From positions 1 to 62,112 of the forward strand of contig CADAHS010000010.1 of NCBI GenBank assembly GCA_902787825.1: a stretch of 62,112 bases of DNA. The letters run 5' to 3'. The position numbers and the translations under genes are program-made. This DNA is from an uncultured Ruminococcus sp. (GTDB lineage: Bacteria > Bacillota > Clostridia > Oscillospirales > Ruminococcaceae). This document shows, piece after piece, positions 35,061 to 44,644 of this stretch (the first letter of the stretch is position 1; every line of letters begins with the position of its first letter). The notes beneath the pieces are model-generated. The model ran no database searches and was not told where the DNA came from. It worked only from the letters and a program-made list of their open reading frames with translations.

Positions 35061-35576
35061 TTAATTAAATACTGATGGAATTGTTATTTCTTTGTTTACA
35101 CCTTTTACTGTAAAACTTCCAGCGGTTCTAACCGAAGAAGATGTTGAAACAACCTTAATACAATATATTCCAGGTGTGAAATTATGATATGCTGGTACCG
35201 ATGATGGCATACCCGCATAGTGCAGAGGAACCCCTATTGTATTACCTAATTGAGTTAATGAATTTCCATCGACTCTGCATATAATCAAAGTCGCTCCAGC
35301 ACCACTACTTCCTGAAAAAGATATTGTATATGTTCCGGCCGTAGTAATCTTAAATCCTGGGCGTGCTATTTTGCCATGTTGTGAACCCTCATTTTTCAAG
35401 CCACTGGTATAATTTCCATCAACATCAGCGTAAGAGTATGATATGTTGCGATTTCCAGTTGTACCGCTCGGAGTACCTGTTGGGATTGTACCATAAGCAC
35501 TTGCTCCAATGTTCATCATGCTGACTGCCATTGTCATTGCAGCTCCAAGTGCTGCTATTCTTTTCCTAAGTTTCAT
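35061..35576 (-). CDS. Small secreted protein of agr locus 1
   Basis: The protein has 171 residues. The signal peptide (KLRKRIAALGAAMTMAVSMM, cut near ASAYG) is nearly the same as that of the protein at 50006. The mature part is Gly/Ser/Thr-rich with an early YSYADVDGNY and a later beta-rich half (TAGTYTISFSGSSGAGATL, FTPGIYCIKVVS) like a small jelly-roll or pre-peptidase C-terminal domain. Position between agrB and the ABC genes suggests an agr-controlled secreted effector. Function unknown. Confidence 0.72.
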   Translation of the reverse strand: MKLRKRIAALGAAMTMAVSMMNIGASAYGTIPTGTPSGTTGNRNISYSYADVDGNYTSGLKNEGSQHGKIARPGFKITTAGTYTISFSGSSGAGATLIICRVDGNSLTQLGNTIGVPLHYAGMPSSVPAYHNFTPGIYCIKVVSTSSSVRTAGSFTVKGVNKEITIPSVFN

Positions 35577-35606
35577 AAATAGATCCTCCTTTTGAATTAA
35601 TAATTC

Positions 35607-36188
35607 TCATTTTTCTGTTGACCGATTAGCCAATGATCCAATAAGCATTATTACCGAATTGATTGCCATAAATATCATTACACTTGTTGCTGCTGAGTTG
35701 GAAAGTAGAAGCATTGCTATGAATATTAAGGAATCGAAAGCAATCAAAACGATTGAGATAAGACGGTTTCTCTTTCGTTCATAAGTACTCAAAGGATTAT
35801 TCCTATGCTCAATTGGTGCTAAAAGGATCATTGGAACGATCAATACTGATAATGCTATCAGAGCCGGAATGCTCGTATACATCTCCGGAAATCGGTTGAC
35901 ACATAAAACGCTTAATACATATGTACCAGTTGTTATCAGATAACACACCTCACTTGTTTTGGCATGATATCCTCCGCTGAATATCCTTAGTGGGACGAAA
36001 ACAAGAATGAATGTTAAAAAGTGTAGTTTGGTTCCTGTTGTGATGCTTACTACAAGTGCTGTAAGAATGTTTAGCGAGTTCAGCAAAAAAACCTCAACAC
36101 CAAAAACATATATATCATGTTTTTCTATGTCAACGATCTTGTTTTTGATCAGAAGATAAGCGATGTCTTCAGCCAAATTACGGAACAT
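35607..36188 (-). CDS. agrB: AgrB-type pheromone-processing membrane protease, locus 1
   Basis: The protein has 193 residues. It has four to six spans, and the motif RIFSGGYHAKTSEVCYLI near residue 70, with the His and Cys of the AgrB catalytic pair. AgrB cuts the AgrD precursor and closes the ring. The start follows GAGGACCTTAGC. It lies 10 bases after agrD. Confidence 0.92.
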   Translation of the reverse strand: MFRNLAEDIAYLLIKNKIVDIEKHDIYVFGVEVFLLNSLNILTALVVSITTGTKLHFLTFILVFVPLRIFSGGYHAKTSEVCYLITTGTYVLSVLCVNRFPEMYTSIPALIALSVLIVPMILLAPIEHRNNPLSTYERKRNRLISIVLIAFDSLIFIAMLLLSNSAATSVMIFMAINSVIMLIGSLANRSTEK

Positions 36189-36198
36189 GCTAAGGTCC

Positions 36199-36342
36199 TC
36201 ACTTCTCTTTCGATTTCTTTTCTGCCTTAAGCTGCTTCGGTACGACTGGCTGATATAAACCTATCAATGATGTTGAATTGCAGGCTGCCTTAGCCGAAAA
36301 GCCAGCTGCCTTTGCTACTGCTTTGCCAAGTCTGTTCTTCAT
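36199..36342 (-). CDS. agrD: AgrD-like cyclic pheromone precursor, locus 1
   Basis: The precursor has 47 residues and starts at 36342 after AGGAGGAAAATTGT. An amphipathic leader (MKNRLGKAVAKAAGFSAKAA) is followed by CNSTSLIGLYQPVVPKQL and a basic end. The YQP-x-x-P-K part is typical of cyclic lactone autoinducers. The residue five before the YQP cut is Ser (S-LIGLY), where most families have Cys; a Cys also lies four residues further upstream. The product may be a Ser lactone. Confidence 0.88.
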   Translation of the reverse strand: MKNRLGKAVAKAAGFSAKAACNSTSLIGLYQPVVPKQLKAEKKSKEK

Positions 36343-36418
36343 ACAATTTTCCTCCTTCCTCGGTTTATTGATTCCTTGGTAATATGGTAGCACATAATAT
36401 ACAGCTTGTGTAACTTTT

Positions 36419-36452
36419 TGCTTAATCGGTCGGTTTTGTTGCTTAATCGGTC
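36419..36452 (-). promoter_or_regulatory. AgrA/LytTR-type direct repeats upstream of agrD1
   Basis: TGCTTAATCGGTC occurs at 36419-36431 and again exactly at 36440-36452, a 21-bp period, or two helical turns. This is the usual layout of LytTR response-regulator sites. It lies about 77 bases upstream of agrD, with a TATATTAT-like -10 region between. I read it as the AgrA1 site for autoinduction. Confidence 0.72.
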
Positions 36453-36548
36453 AAAAATCCCATATTATGCAATTCGGTTAACGAATTATTCATATTCTGT
36501 GCAAACAAAAAAGCTGCCAATTTCTTGACAGCTTCAATTACAATATAC

Positions 36549-37835
36549 TCAAACTTTGAGCATTATTTTTGCGGTAGCTTGTCCATCTGCAAAAGACAAG
36601 TTGAAATCGCCCTCATGATCTTCAATGATCTGCTTCACGCTTTTCAGGCCAATACCATGATACTGTTTATCTTTTTTTGTTGATTCGTTATTAACCGGTA
36701 TGTTGGTGCATTTGTTGACGATTTTGATTATTAGGAAGGCTTGTACGGTAGTTATTTCAATATCAATATATGGTTCTGTCTCCTTTGCAGATGCCTCTAT
36801 TGCATTATCAAGCAGATTTCCAAGAACCGTTGCAAATTCTATATCATCAAAATCAAACTCCGCAGGCATAACAGCATTAACAGTATAAAGAATCCCCTTT
36901 TCTTTAGCAACTGCAAGCTTTGTATTGATAACTATATCAGCAGTGTCATTCCCCGTGCGAATATACTCCGACCTATGCATAAAAGCGTTGCTCTCTTTTT
37001 CAAGGAAGTCGGATACCTTTTCTATTTCTCCATTCTGAACCATTGCTTTTAAAGCAAGAACTGTATTCTTGTAATCGTGAATGCTTTTTCTCCATAACGA
37101 GAAAGTGTTTTCTTGCTCCTTTAACGACCTTTCCAGTAGCTTAGTATGATTCTGTGACAGTTCAAATTCATTTTTCTTTTGCTGAGAATCAAAAAAGTAA
37201 GTAATACTGATAAAGATCGCAACTACCAGCAGCAATATTATTATGAAGAAAACACACAGAGTAAAATTGGTGTGCTTACTGTTATTCTGAGAATAGTTAA
37301 TAAACAGCGTTACAGAAATAAACAGCAAGGCAATAGAAAGCACAGAAAAAACAATATTGAACTTGGTGCTGAACGATGATTTATGATTGGCTATCCTGTA
37401 AAATGTAATGCATATTATCGACAGAATACACTTTGAAGTTAACGAAGCAATGACACGCCCAAGTGAAAACCCGCTGAACAATTCAGAAATCGTAGTGTTG
37501 GAAACGGATGAAATAAATGCTGCTGGTACAAGGTCAGCAGTAAACAGGACTGTGTAGAACGAGACACAAATAATGATCGTCCTTAGAAATCTCGAATTAT
37601 AATACAACTTGATGCTGAAGAATACTATCACAAACGCTATCAGTGTATTGACCGCAGAGAACAGCTGTACTTGCCCGAGCAGTATGATCGAACCTGCTAA
37701 CAATAAGCAGATAAAAGCCGCCTCTTTTAAGACAAAGCCTTTGCTTTTTCCAAGGAATGAACCGCAGAAAACAAAGGACATCAGAACTTCTACGAATGAA
37801 ACAAAATACTCCACAATCCAATAAAGAGCAGTCAC
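36549..37835 (-). CDS. agrC: AgrC-type sensor histidine kinase, locus 1
   Basis: The protein has 428 residues. About six membrane spans in the first 210 residues form the pheromone sensor. A coiled stretch and the histidine region SIHDYKNTVLALKAM follow, then the N-box LGNLLDNAIEASAK and G-box GIGLKSVKQI of a GHKL ATPase. It should detect the locus-1 pheromone and phosphorylate AgrA1. It overlaps the regulator gene by four bases. Confidence 0.9.
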   Translation of the reverse strand: MTALYWIVEYFVSFVEVLMSFVFCGSFLGKSKGFVLKEAAFICLLLAGSIILLGQVQLFSAVNTLIAFVIVFFSIKLYYNSRFLRTIIICVSFYTVLFTADLVPAAFISSVSNTTISELFSGFSLGRVIASLTSKCILSIICITFYRIANHKSSFSTKFNIVFSVLSIALLFISVTLFINYSQNNSKHTNFTLCVFFIIILLLVVAIFISITYFFDSQQKKNEFELSQNHTKLLERSLKEQENTFSLWRKSIHDYKNTVLALKAMVQNGEIEKVSDFLEKESNAFMHRSEYIRTGNDTADIVINTKLAVAKEKGILYTVNAVMPAEFDFDDIEFATVLGNLLDNAIEASAKETEPYIDIEITTVQAFLIIKIVNKCTNIPVNNESTKKDKQYHGIGLKSVKQIIEDHEGDFNLSFADGQATAKIMLKV

Positions 37836-38551
37836 AATCTATCACTCCAGTAATCCATAATCGCTTTTTTAACACTTTTTATATGGCTTCTGCTTACTAT
37901 CAGGCGTGTATTATTGACCATTGTGATATCGTAAGAAGAATAATCCTTAATGTATTTTATATTGACTGCCGCTCCGTTATGCAACATAATAAAATCTGGA
38001 CTGTCTACCTCACCGAACAGCTCCTTAACGCTCTTTCTCACAGTATATACTTTTCCGTCCGTTGTATAAACATTGCACTTACGCATCTCTGTCTCAAAAT
38101 ACATTATTTGATTAATATCAACTTTGCTGATTTCATCATTTGTTTTAAGTACTATGCATTTCTCAACTCTTTTATCAAGAATTTGCATAGCAGCTGACAA
38201 CGCAAGTTCAAGCTCTTTTTGTGCATTGATCTTTCTTATGTATCGAAACGGCTGGAATTGGAACGATTCAAACACATACTGCTCATGAACAGTATAGAAC
38301 AGCAGAAGGATATCAGGGTATGTTTCTTTGATAAGTTTAGCTGTTTCAAAACCGTTTATTCCTGGCATATCAATATCAAGAATGACTATATCCGCAGGCT
38401 CTTTCTTGTTGAGCATTTTATTGATAAGGCTTTTAGAATCAGTATAGAAATTAAGTATTACCTCATGCTTACCTTTGAAATACTCACCGATGATCTCTCT
38501 TGCTTTGTCGATCCAAAGCTGTTCATCATCGCAAATATCTATTTTTAACAT
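37832..38551 (-). CDS. agrA: AgrA-type response regulator (LytTR), locus 1
   Basis: The protein has 239 residues. The receiver has IDICDDEQ at the start and VILDIDMPGINGFETA with the phospho-acceptor Asp. The C-terminal LytTR domain has ISKVDINQIMYFETEM and RKSVKEL, and FIMLHNGAAVNIKYI closes it. It should bind the repeats at 36419-36452. It is the first gene of the agr1 unit and lies 43 bases after the nuclease-helicase gene. Confidence 0.9.
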   Translation of the reverse strand: MLKIDICDDEQLWIDKAREIIGEYFKGKHEVILNFYTDSKSLINKMLNKKEPADIVILDIDMPGINGFETAKLIKETYPDILLLFYTVHEQYVFESFQFQPFRYIRKINAQKELELALSAAMQILDKRVEKCIVLKTNDEISKVDINQIMYFETEMRKCNVYTTDGKVYTVRKSVKELFGEVDSPDFIMLHNGAAVNIKYIKDYSSYDITMVNNTRLIVSRSHIKSVKKAIMDYWSDRL

Positions 38552-38594
38552 CTCATCGCCTCTATTGAAATCACTTCGTTTTCATTTATCAGTA

Positions 38595-40196
38595 TTATTC
38601 TGGCTGCACTATATTCATTAAAGTATTATAGACATTCTCATTATTAACTACTATAATTGCTAATTTGTTTCTTACCCTGGTAATTTCCTGATAAAATAGC
38701 TTTGTATATAAATAATCTGGAGTTGGATGTTGACTTGACTGAAGAGATTTATCATATCCGAAGTTACTATCCATCACTACTATAACATTATCAAATTCCT
38801 GCCCAATTATGTGATGAGTATCAGAGCAATATGGGGTGTCATAATCACGGTATTCATCATAACAGTAATGTGAACTCGAATAGTTTATAAACTTATACGA
38901 TTTATTGCAATGGTAGTTTATAAGATCTTTTGCATACTCTTTAGTTTTACAATATAGAATTCTTACAGAAGGATATTTTTGAAGATCACAATAACCTTTC
39001 AATATTAATGTATTAATAATCTCTGTTGAAAGTTCTTTGCTGCTCTTCTCTGTATTTTTGTCAATAATAGATAATACCGTATCAACCGCTCTACTAGCCA
39101 TATTACTATCAAAAAATGTTGGAACCATTGCCTTTCGTATAAAAGATGCAATTTCAGGATTTGTGCGAATTTTCTCTGATAGTTTAAACTCTTTAATCGA
39201 TAGCATTTTCTGTATTTCTTCTGTAATTTTCTTATTTCTTTCCGCACGGGATAGAACTTGTTTATTATCATATGAAAAAATCACAGTTATTTTGTTAGCA
39301 TTTGATTCTTCGACTATTTTCTTCAAGTTTTTATTATAAATTCGTTGGGCTTCATCAACAAGCACAAAATCATATTTAGAATAATCAATATTTATACTAT
39401 CTTTTACATTTATAATATCTATTTTCTCAAATGCCTTATTAATATAATAATGCCCATTACAGAGTATGGCACAATTAATGATGCAGCATCGTCCCATAGC
39501 ACTTAACTCTTTTGCTATATCATACAGCAAAAGTGTTTTACCTGTACCGGCGATTCCAGTTATGCCTATTGTTTGTGAACCGCTTTTAGTACATGCTTTG
39601 ATGACATCTTCCTTTATTTGTTGTTGCTGATTATTCAAGAAATATTGGTTATTAATAAACTTCTCTGGAGTATTCAAAGGAGATATCAGGTAATCCGAAG
39701 GCTTAAACAATCTGCTAATATCATCAATCTCTTTGGTTTTGTTCTCTTTTAAAGCATTACTTAATTCATCAAAAGAAACGACATGTAACTCCGCTCCATC
39801 ATAATAATAAAGTGTATTGGTGCTAAAAATGTAAGTATAGGAAGAAACATTACCCCAAACGCTGCCTAAATAATACCTGTTTTGATTTAACTGTTTTATG
39901 ATCCTTTCCTCATCTATGGGTTCACTTTTCAATTCTATATTAAAAATAGTTCCTTCACAAAACTTAAGAAGATCAAATTCTTTCCCTATTTGAGGTATTT
40001 CAAACGATAAAAAGAAATCGTCACAGTCCTGAATATCGCTGCCATTGTCAAGCAACATATGAACAAAGCGTTTTAATGAATCAATCTCATAATCTTTTAT
40101 GCTGTCCCCAGTTCGCATTGATAATTGTTTTTCACATTTCCTCCAAGTATTATAATCATCTATGTCCAAAAGGAACGCTAAATTAATTGAACGCAT
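38595..40196 (-). CDS. Nuclease-helicase fusion (PD-(D/E)xK plus DUF2075-like)
   Basis: The protein has 533 residues. The N-terminal 170 residues have EFDLLKFCEGTIFNIELKSE, which fits a PD-(D/E)xK nuclease active site. The rest is a superfamily 1 type ATPase: Walker A GIAGTGKT near residue 215, Walker B DFVLVDEAQR, and HHIIGQEFDNVIVV then EITRVRNKL at the C-terminus, as in DUF2075 proteins. This layout is common in phage-defence islands, but I cannot name the system. I chose the start at 40196 after TGGAGGATTTTATT. Confidence 0.72.
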   Translation of the reverse strand: MRSINLAFLLDIDDYNTWRKCEKQLSMRTGDSIKDYEIDSLKRFVHMLLDNGSDIQDCDDFFLSFEIPQIGKEFDLLKFCEGTIFNIELKSEPIDEERIIKQLNQNRYYLGSVWGNVSSYTYIFSTNTLYYYDGAELHVVSFDELSNALKENKTKEIDDISRLFKPSDYLISPLNTPEKFINNQYFLNNQQQQIKEDVIKACTKSGSQTIGITGIAGTGKTLLLYDIAKELSAMGRCCIINCAILCNGHYYINKAFEKIDIINVKDSINIDYSKYDFVLVDEAQRIYNKNLKKIVEESNANKITVIFSYDNKQVLSRAERNKKITEEIQKMLSIKEFKLSEKIRTNPEIASFIRKAMVPTFFDSNMASRAVDTVLSIIDKNTEKSSKELSTEIINTLILKGYCDLQKYPSVRILYCKTKEYAKDLINYHCNKSYKFINYSSSHYCYDEYRDYDTPYCSDTHHIIGQEFDNVIVVMDSNFGYDKSLQSSQHPTPDYLYTKLFYQEITRVRNKLAIIVVNNENVYNTLMNIVQPE

Positions 40197-40237
40197 AATA
40201 AAATCCTCCATTGTGAATTAATAGTTTATTGTACAAA

Positions 40238-40408
40238 GAGGCTCTCACAGCAACTGTGATGAGCCTCTTTATGAATTTGTGCAGTGTCATCCAAAACGAT
40301 TATGCTCAGGAGCAGCACAAGATGCGCCCTAAGGCGGATAGAAAACTCCTGCGGGTGATACGGAAGAAAGAGATCAGTTTAGGTGTGAAATACGGTTTTA
40401 TAAAATAA
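40238..40408 (+). pseudogene. Duplicated relaxase 3' end remnant
   Basis: The frame runs EALTATVMSLFMNLCSVIQN, DYAQEQHKMRPKADRKLL, RVIRKKEISLGVKYGFIK and a stop. It is the diverged homologue of the last 57 codons of the relaxase at 30706-30876, with no start. It is what remains of a second relaxase gene. It marks a junction between two cargo blocks. Confidence 0.9.
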
Positions 40409-40410
40409 CT

Positions 40411-40863
40411 CTATTGCTTTTCAAGTATTTTTTTATAGCGTTTATAAAGCTGATCATCACCATAAAGGTTTTCTTTAACAACATCTGCGACTTCAGAATG
40501 TGCTTTGAGGTCGGTGTTCTCATTAAATTTCTCAAAACCATTTCCATCATCGAATATCACAACATCTTTAACCTTATACACTTTTATAGATGAAGTCTTT
40601 TTCAAACCAATTACATCACGCTCTGTTATTTTTCCTTTATATGACATATGAAGCTCAGATATCGAATTCAAACTCTTTCCTGGCGTTACAATACTTTTGT
40701 CAGTAAAATCATCATATATTACCTCAAAACGATCTCCATATTCAGCAAAAAACGAATAATGATCATCATTCCATACAATATAAACGATAACAAAAAATAA
40801 CAGAGCAACTATAATAAGCAGAATAAATGAAAAAAGAATTGCTCTCTTAACCCTCTTGCTCAT
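40411..40863 (-). CDS. Single-pass membrane protein, unknown
   Basis: The protein has 150 residues. One span (AILFSFILLIIVALLFFVIVYIV) is followed by a small extracellular domain (FAEYGDRFEVIYDDF onward). I chose the start at 40863 with AAGGTTAAAG upstream. It overlaps the stop of the TSP3 protein gene by 17 bases, so it is probably its partner, for instance an immunity or anchor protein. No family recognised. Confidence 0.62.
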   Translation of the reverse strand: MSKRVKRAILFSFILLIIVALLFFVIVYIVWNDDHYSFFAEYGDRFEVIYDDFTDKSIVTPGKSLNSISELHMSYKGKITERDVIGLKKTSSIKVYKVKDVVIFDDGNGFEKFNENTDLKAHSEVADVVKENLYGDDQLYKRYKKILEKQ

Positions 40864-43800
40864 CTTTAACCTTCCCCCTAAAATATGATATAAAAGCATA
40901 AGTCAATGCATCTGATTCTTCTTGTGTAATAATAGCTGGATCGTAACCCATTGCTTCCTCAGCTTTTTTCATAAGGAAATAATGCTTAATATAGTTATTT
41001 CCCCTAGTAAACTCATTTACCTTTTTCTCAAGTTTATCAATTCCATTATAGTTTTTTACAAATATAGTGTGCCTGTTCTTGTATTCTTTATTCCTATTAT
41101 AGTACTTATCCAAGATTTCCGAAAGATGAAGGGTGGTCGGATATAGGTTTGATATATTATCTGCATCAATATCAGCTAACATATCATCTAAAGCAAAATT
41201 AGTTTCAATATCTTCCTCTATCTGTTTTTCTTTAACCGGTGCTAATAGTCGTTCTGCTTCTTCTTTCAAGTCCTTGTTTTTCCCAAAAGTGTTTATTTTC
41301 AGGTAATATATTAAAGATTGAAGATCTGCTGCCCAACCAGATAGCTCCTTGTCAATATCTAATACAACGCTACCGAATAAACTTGTATTATACTGTCCGC
41401 TTAATGTTGCCATCATATGAACAAAATCTATTTCATTTCCATTAGGATCAATAAAAGAAGCATATTTATTCTCTTCAAAATACTTCATTATTGAAGGATC
41501 TCTTTTATTAATGTATTCTTCTACAATTGAATAAGAATCTCCACAAGTTGCAGACCACTTTAGTCCAGAATATCTTACCGAGCGAATAATATTCATTGTT
41601 ATAATAGCCTTAGATTTGCTACCTATATATCCTTTATCATATAGGGAATCGGCTGCACCAGAAGAAATAAACTCGTCAACATACGTTTCCATTTCTTTTA
41701 TTTTATCTATAAATGGTTGGTTATAAGTCAATGGTTGGTCATCTGCTTTATCAAGTATCCAATCCTTATCCGAATCCTGTTCAGTCGGAATCGAATGCAT
41801 ATTATGAAAGCACTTCCAAACTTCATTGCCATTTTCGTCTGCTGCTAACCTGTAAATCCTATTAACATCAACTTCCTCATTATCATAAATCCCATCACCA
41901 TCAGAATCCTTTTCGCCCGGTTTGGTTTGATACCTTGTGCCTGACGAATCTACAACTAAGCCATAGTTTTCCTCATCATCAGAGAATCCGTCTCCGTCAG
42001 TATCTTTGGCATCGGGATCTATTTGTTTGGGGTCAAGCTCTGTATACATTTCATTTAATGTGAGTGCTGTGTAAACCTTACCTTCTGTCTCCCTTGCGAC
42101 TCTCTCTATGTTCGGTCTGGTAAAGTCGCCTATGCATACAAAGTACACGGGTACTTTCCCATACAGCTGCCTGTACAGCTCTTGAATCTCATATCTATTA
42201 GTATTCTGATAATACTCAAAATACTCATCAATATCATGATCTGTGATATACACGATACGCTTATCCTTAGACGATGTTTTTTTGCTATTCACAAGCGAGC
42301 GTGACGCATATATAGTATCCGAAACAATGTCTTCTGCCCATACAGGATCAGAATAATCCAAGTTGTTTTTCAAGTATTCACCAAGTTTGATTTTATCACT
42401 GGTAAAATCAGTTTCACTGTATGCCCCTGTTGATGTCATTGCATTGTTATCAGCAAATGCCATGAGATCAGTGCTTGACATAGAATCAATCAAATGCTCA
42501 CAAATGAGAGTCCTGTAGTTTGTCTGATGTTTTAATGTAGTACTTGTACTCTCCGAATCTGGATTGAGAAAATCAGGGTCACTTGAATCGGAACACTTGA
42601 TATACACAATAGTCGCAGTTGGTTCAAACACATGAAGTGTTTCCGAAGTTGATTTGGTGTGCTTTTTCCAATCAGACTCGATCTCTTTCCAGTTATCCCA
42701 CCACTTTTGGGAGTCAACGATCATATACTCGCTGAAATGCGTAATCTCAACGCTTACCGTCGAATTAGAAGCATCGTGACTTGTTTCCAGCTCAACGAAG
42801 TTGTCGTTTTCCCTATCGTACCATAAAAACATCAGATTGTCAAATTCTGTTTCTCCCAGCTTTGTCTTATCAACTGTGAATGTGATAGTTGCCTTGTCAA
42901 AGCTTGATTTGCTCTCGATAGAGAAAGGCTCACCAACAAGACCTACAACATTTGAGCACAGAACATCCTTGTTCATTATGCTTTCAACTGTTGTGGTCTT
43001 CTCAACGTTGCCCGATGCGGACATAGAAATACTAACCTTGGTTACAGCCTGCTCTTTGTTGTCCGGTACAACATCAAGAGTCTGGTTGTTCTTTTCCTTG
43101 CTGTCGATTATGCCGTTGCCGTCTGTATCCTGCTTGTTCGGGTCATACTTGAACTTCAGCTCATCATCGTCTTCAAGCTCGTCTCCGTCCGTGTCTCTCT
43201 TGGTCGGGTCGGTATTGTACTTGCTAACTTCATCGCCGTCTTTGAGGTTATCCCCATCGGTATCGTCACTATTGGGGTCTGTTTTGAGTTTGATCTCTTT
43301 CTTGTTGGTCAGTCCGTCCTTATCGTTATCTGCATCAGCATCGGATACACCCTCTGTTACAGAATCATACTTGGTAGGGTCAGTGTTCGTTATGTATGCC
43401 TCTTCATAATCGGTCAGACCGTCTTTGTCTGTGTCGGGAAGTGTCTTGTCTGTGCCCAGCATCTCTTCGTACAGATCAGCCAAACCGTCCTTATCAGTGT
43501 CAAGAAGCTCTGTGGTATACTTCCCTGTTGCTTTAGTGATTGCAAACGGTATGCTTTCGATAGTCTTGCCGTCCTTGATCATTGCTACCTTGAAAAACTT
43601 TTTGATAAAATCTGAGGTCACCTTGTAACTGTATTTTGTATCACCAGAGACCTTTGATACAACGGTGTAATCTGTGCCGTTCATTGATTCAAGCACAGCA
43701 AATTCACCTGTGACATTTGAGTACCACTCGATATCAACAGACTTTGTTTCCTCATTGTATTCACCATATGCATAGATAGCAGGATCGGTTACAGGATCTT

Positions 43801-44548
43801 CTTCACCACCAGAACCATTATTGTTGTTCTTATCAATAGCTTCCTGAACAAACTTCGCCATTTCAGCGTTGCTGTTTATGTTCACATTGGGAGCATTAAG
43901 AGTTATCTTGTTTGCTATCATAAGAATGCTGTTGAGATTCAGGTTTTTAGAATCAATAACAATATTTCCTTTTGGAGCATAGATCAAACCTGTAAGGTTA
44001 GCGTTCTCTGTATTGATAACAATGTTTCCGTTTTCAGAAAACAGAACTGTGCTGTTTTTGTTCAGAACATTACCGGAAAGAGCAATATCACCCATTGCTT
44101 TCAAACCAGCAGAAAGCTGAATATTGCCATTGAGTTCAGCCTTACCCTTCACATCGGTAGGAACTTTGACTTCAATATTGGTTTCGTTCTTTGAGTAGTT
44201 CTCAGTCTTGACATCTACATTTTCAGCGAAGAACTTTTTGTTGATTGCTTTTGTTAAGTCGGGCATAACCTCATTAGCGTGTTCTTTCTTTTCGCCGTTC
44301 ACATTGAAGTTCTGACCGGCAGAGATAGTTCCGTTTGTGGCGATATTTCCGTTAACACAAAAATTAGCAGCAGAGGATGTGATTGCACCATCCTCACTGC
44401 TATACGCAAAAAGGGTATACTTGTACCCGATATTTGAATCATCAGCACTTGCCGGTATGTTTCCAAGCAGCCCGACAGACAAAGCAATTGCCGATACACC
44501 CGATATCAGCCGCTTGAAAAGTTTTCTAAACTTCCTTTGGTTTTTCAT
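40847..44548 (-). CDS. Large secreted TSP3-repeat protein with vWA-like domain
   Basis: The protein has 1233 residues. A signal peptide ends near PASADD. The N-terminal 230 residues resemble surface-protein beta-helix modules (GNIVINTENANLTGLIYAPK). About six calcium-binding type 3 thrombospondin repeats (TDKDGLTDYEE, DTDGDNLKDGDE) follow. A vWA-like domain comes next (KRIVYITDHD, VPVYFVCIGDFTRPNIERVA), then more repeats. The C-terminal 300 residues have a conserved look (IDFVHMMATLSG, ELSGWAADLQSL), similar to ends of polymorphic toxins, but I cannot assign an activity. I chose the start at 44548 (GGGGGTCAAACCA before it). Confidence 0.75.
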   Translation of the reverse strand: MKNQRKFRKLFKRLISGVSAIALSVGLLGNIPASADDSNIGYKYTLFAYSSEDGAITSSAANFCVNGNIATNGTISAGQNFNVNGEKKEHANEVMPDLTKAINKKFFAENVDVKTENYSKNETNIEVKVPTDVKGKAELNGNIQLSAGLKAMGDIALSGNVLNKNSTVLFSENGNIVINTENANLTGLIYAPKGNIVIDSKNLNLNSILMIANKITLNAPNVNINSNAEMAKFVQEAIDKNNNNGSGGEEDPVTDPAIYAYGEYNEETKSVDIEWYSNVTGEFAVLESMNGTDYTVVSKVSGDTKYSYKVTSDFIKKFFKVAMIKDGKTIESIPFAITKATGKYTTELLDTDKDGLADLYEEMLGTDKTLPDTDKDGLTDYEEAYITNTDPTKYDSVTEGVSDADADNDKDGLTNKKEIKLKTDPNSDDTDGDNLKDGDEVSKYNTDPTKRDTDGDELEDDDELKFKYDPNKQDTDGNGIIDSKEKNNQTLDVVPDNKEQAVTKVSISMSASGNVEKTTTVESIMNKDVLCSNVVGLVGEPFSIESKSSFDKATITFTVDKTKLGETEFDNLMFLWYDRENDNFVELETSHDASNSTVSVEITHFSEYMIVDSQKWWDNWKEIESDWKKHTKSTSETLHVFEPTATIVYIKCSDSSDPDFLNPDSESTSTTLKHQTNYRTLICEHLIDSMSSTDLMAFADNNAMTSTGAYSETDFTSDKIKLGEYLKNNLDYSDPVWAEDIVSDTIYASRSLVNSKKTSSKDKRIVYITDHDIDEYFEYYQNTNRYEIQELYRQLYGKVPVYFVCIGDFTRPNIERVARETEGKVYTALTLNEMYTELDPKQIDPDAKDTDGDGFSDDEENYGLVVDSSGTRYQTKPGEKDSDGDGIYDNEEVDVNRIYRLAADENGNEVWKCFHNMHSIPTEQDSDKDWILDKADDQPLTYNQPFIDKIKEMETYVDEFISSGAADSLYDKGYIGSKSKAIITMNIIRSVRYSGLKWSATCGDSYSIVEEYINKRDPSIMKYFEENKYASFIDPNGNEIDFVHMMATLSGQYNTSLFGSVVLDIDKELSGWAADLQSLIYYLKINTFGKNKDLKEEAERLLAPVKEKQIEEDIETNFALDDMLADIDADNISNLYPTTLHLSEILDKYYNRNKEYKNRHTIFVKNYNGIDKLEKKVNEFTRGNNYIKHYFLMKKAEEAMGYDPAIITQEESDALTYAFISYFRGKVKDEQEG

Positions 44549-44644
44549 TGGTTTGACCCCCATTTTACTTGTTAGATTTCAGATAGGCACTAAGTATATA
44601 ATTCATAGTGCCTATCGTATTGTTTGGTTTGATAATAGCGTGAT

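Noticed and set aside
42801-43409. 202-residue Ser-rich plus-strand frame
   Set aside because: It is the antisense of the Asp-rich TSP3 repeats; Ser/Val codons arise from that repeat pattern.
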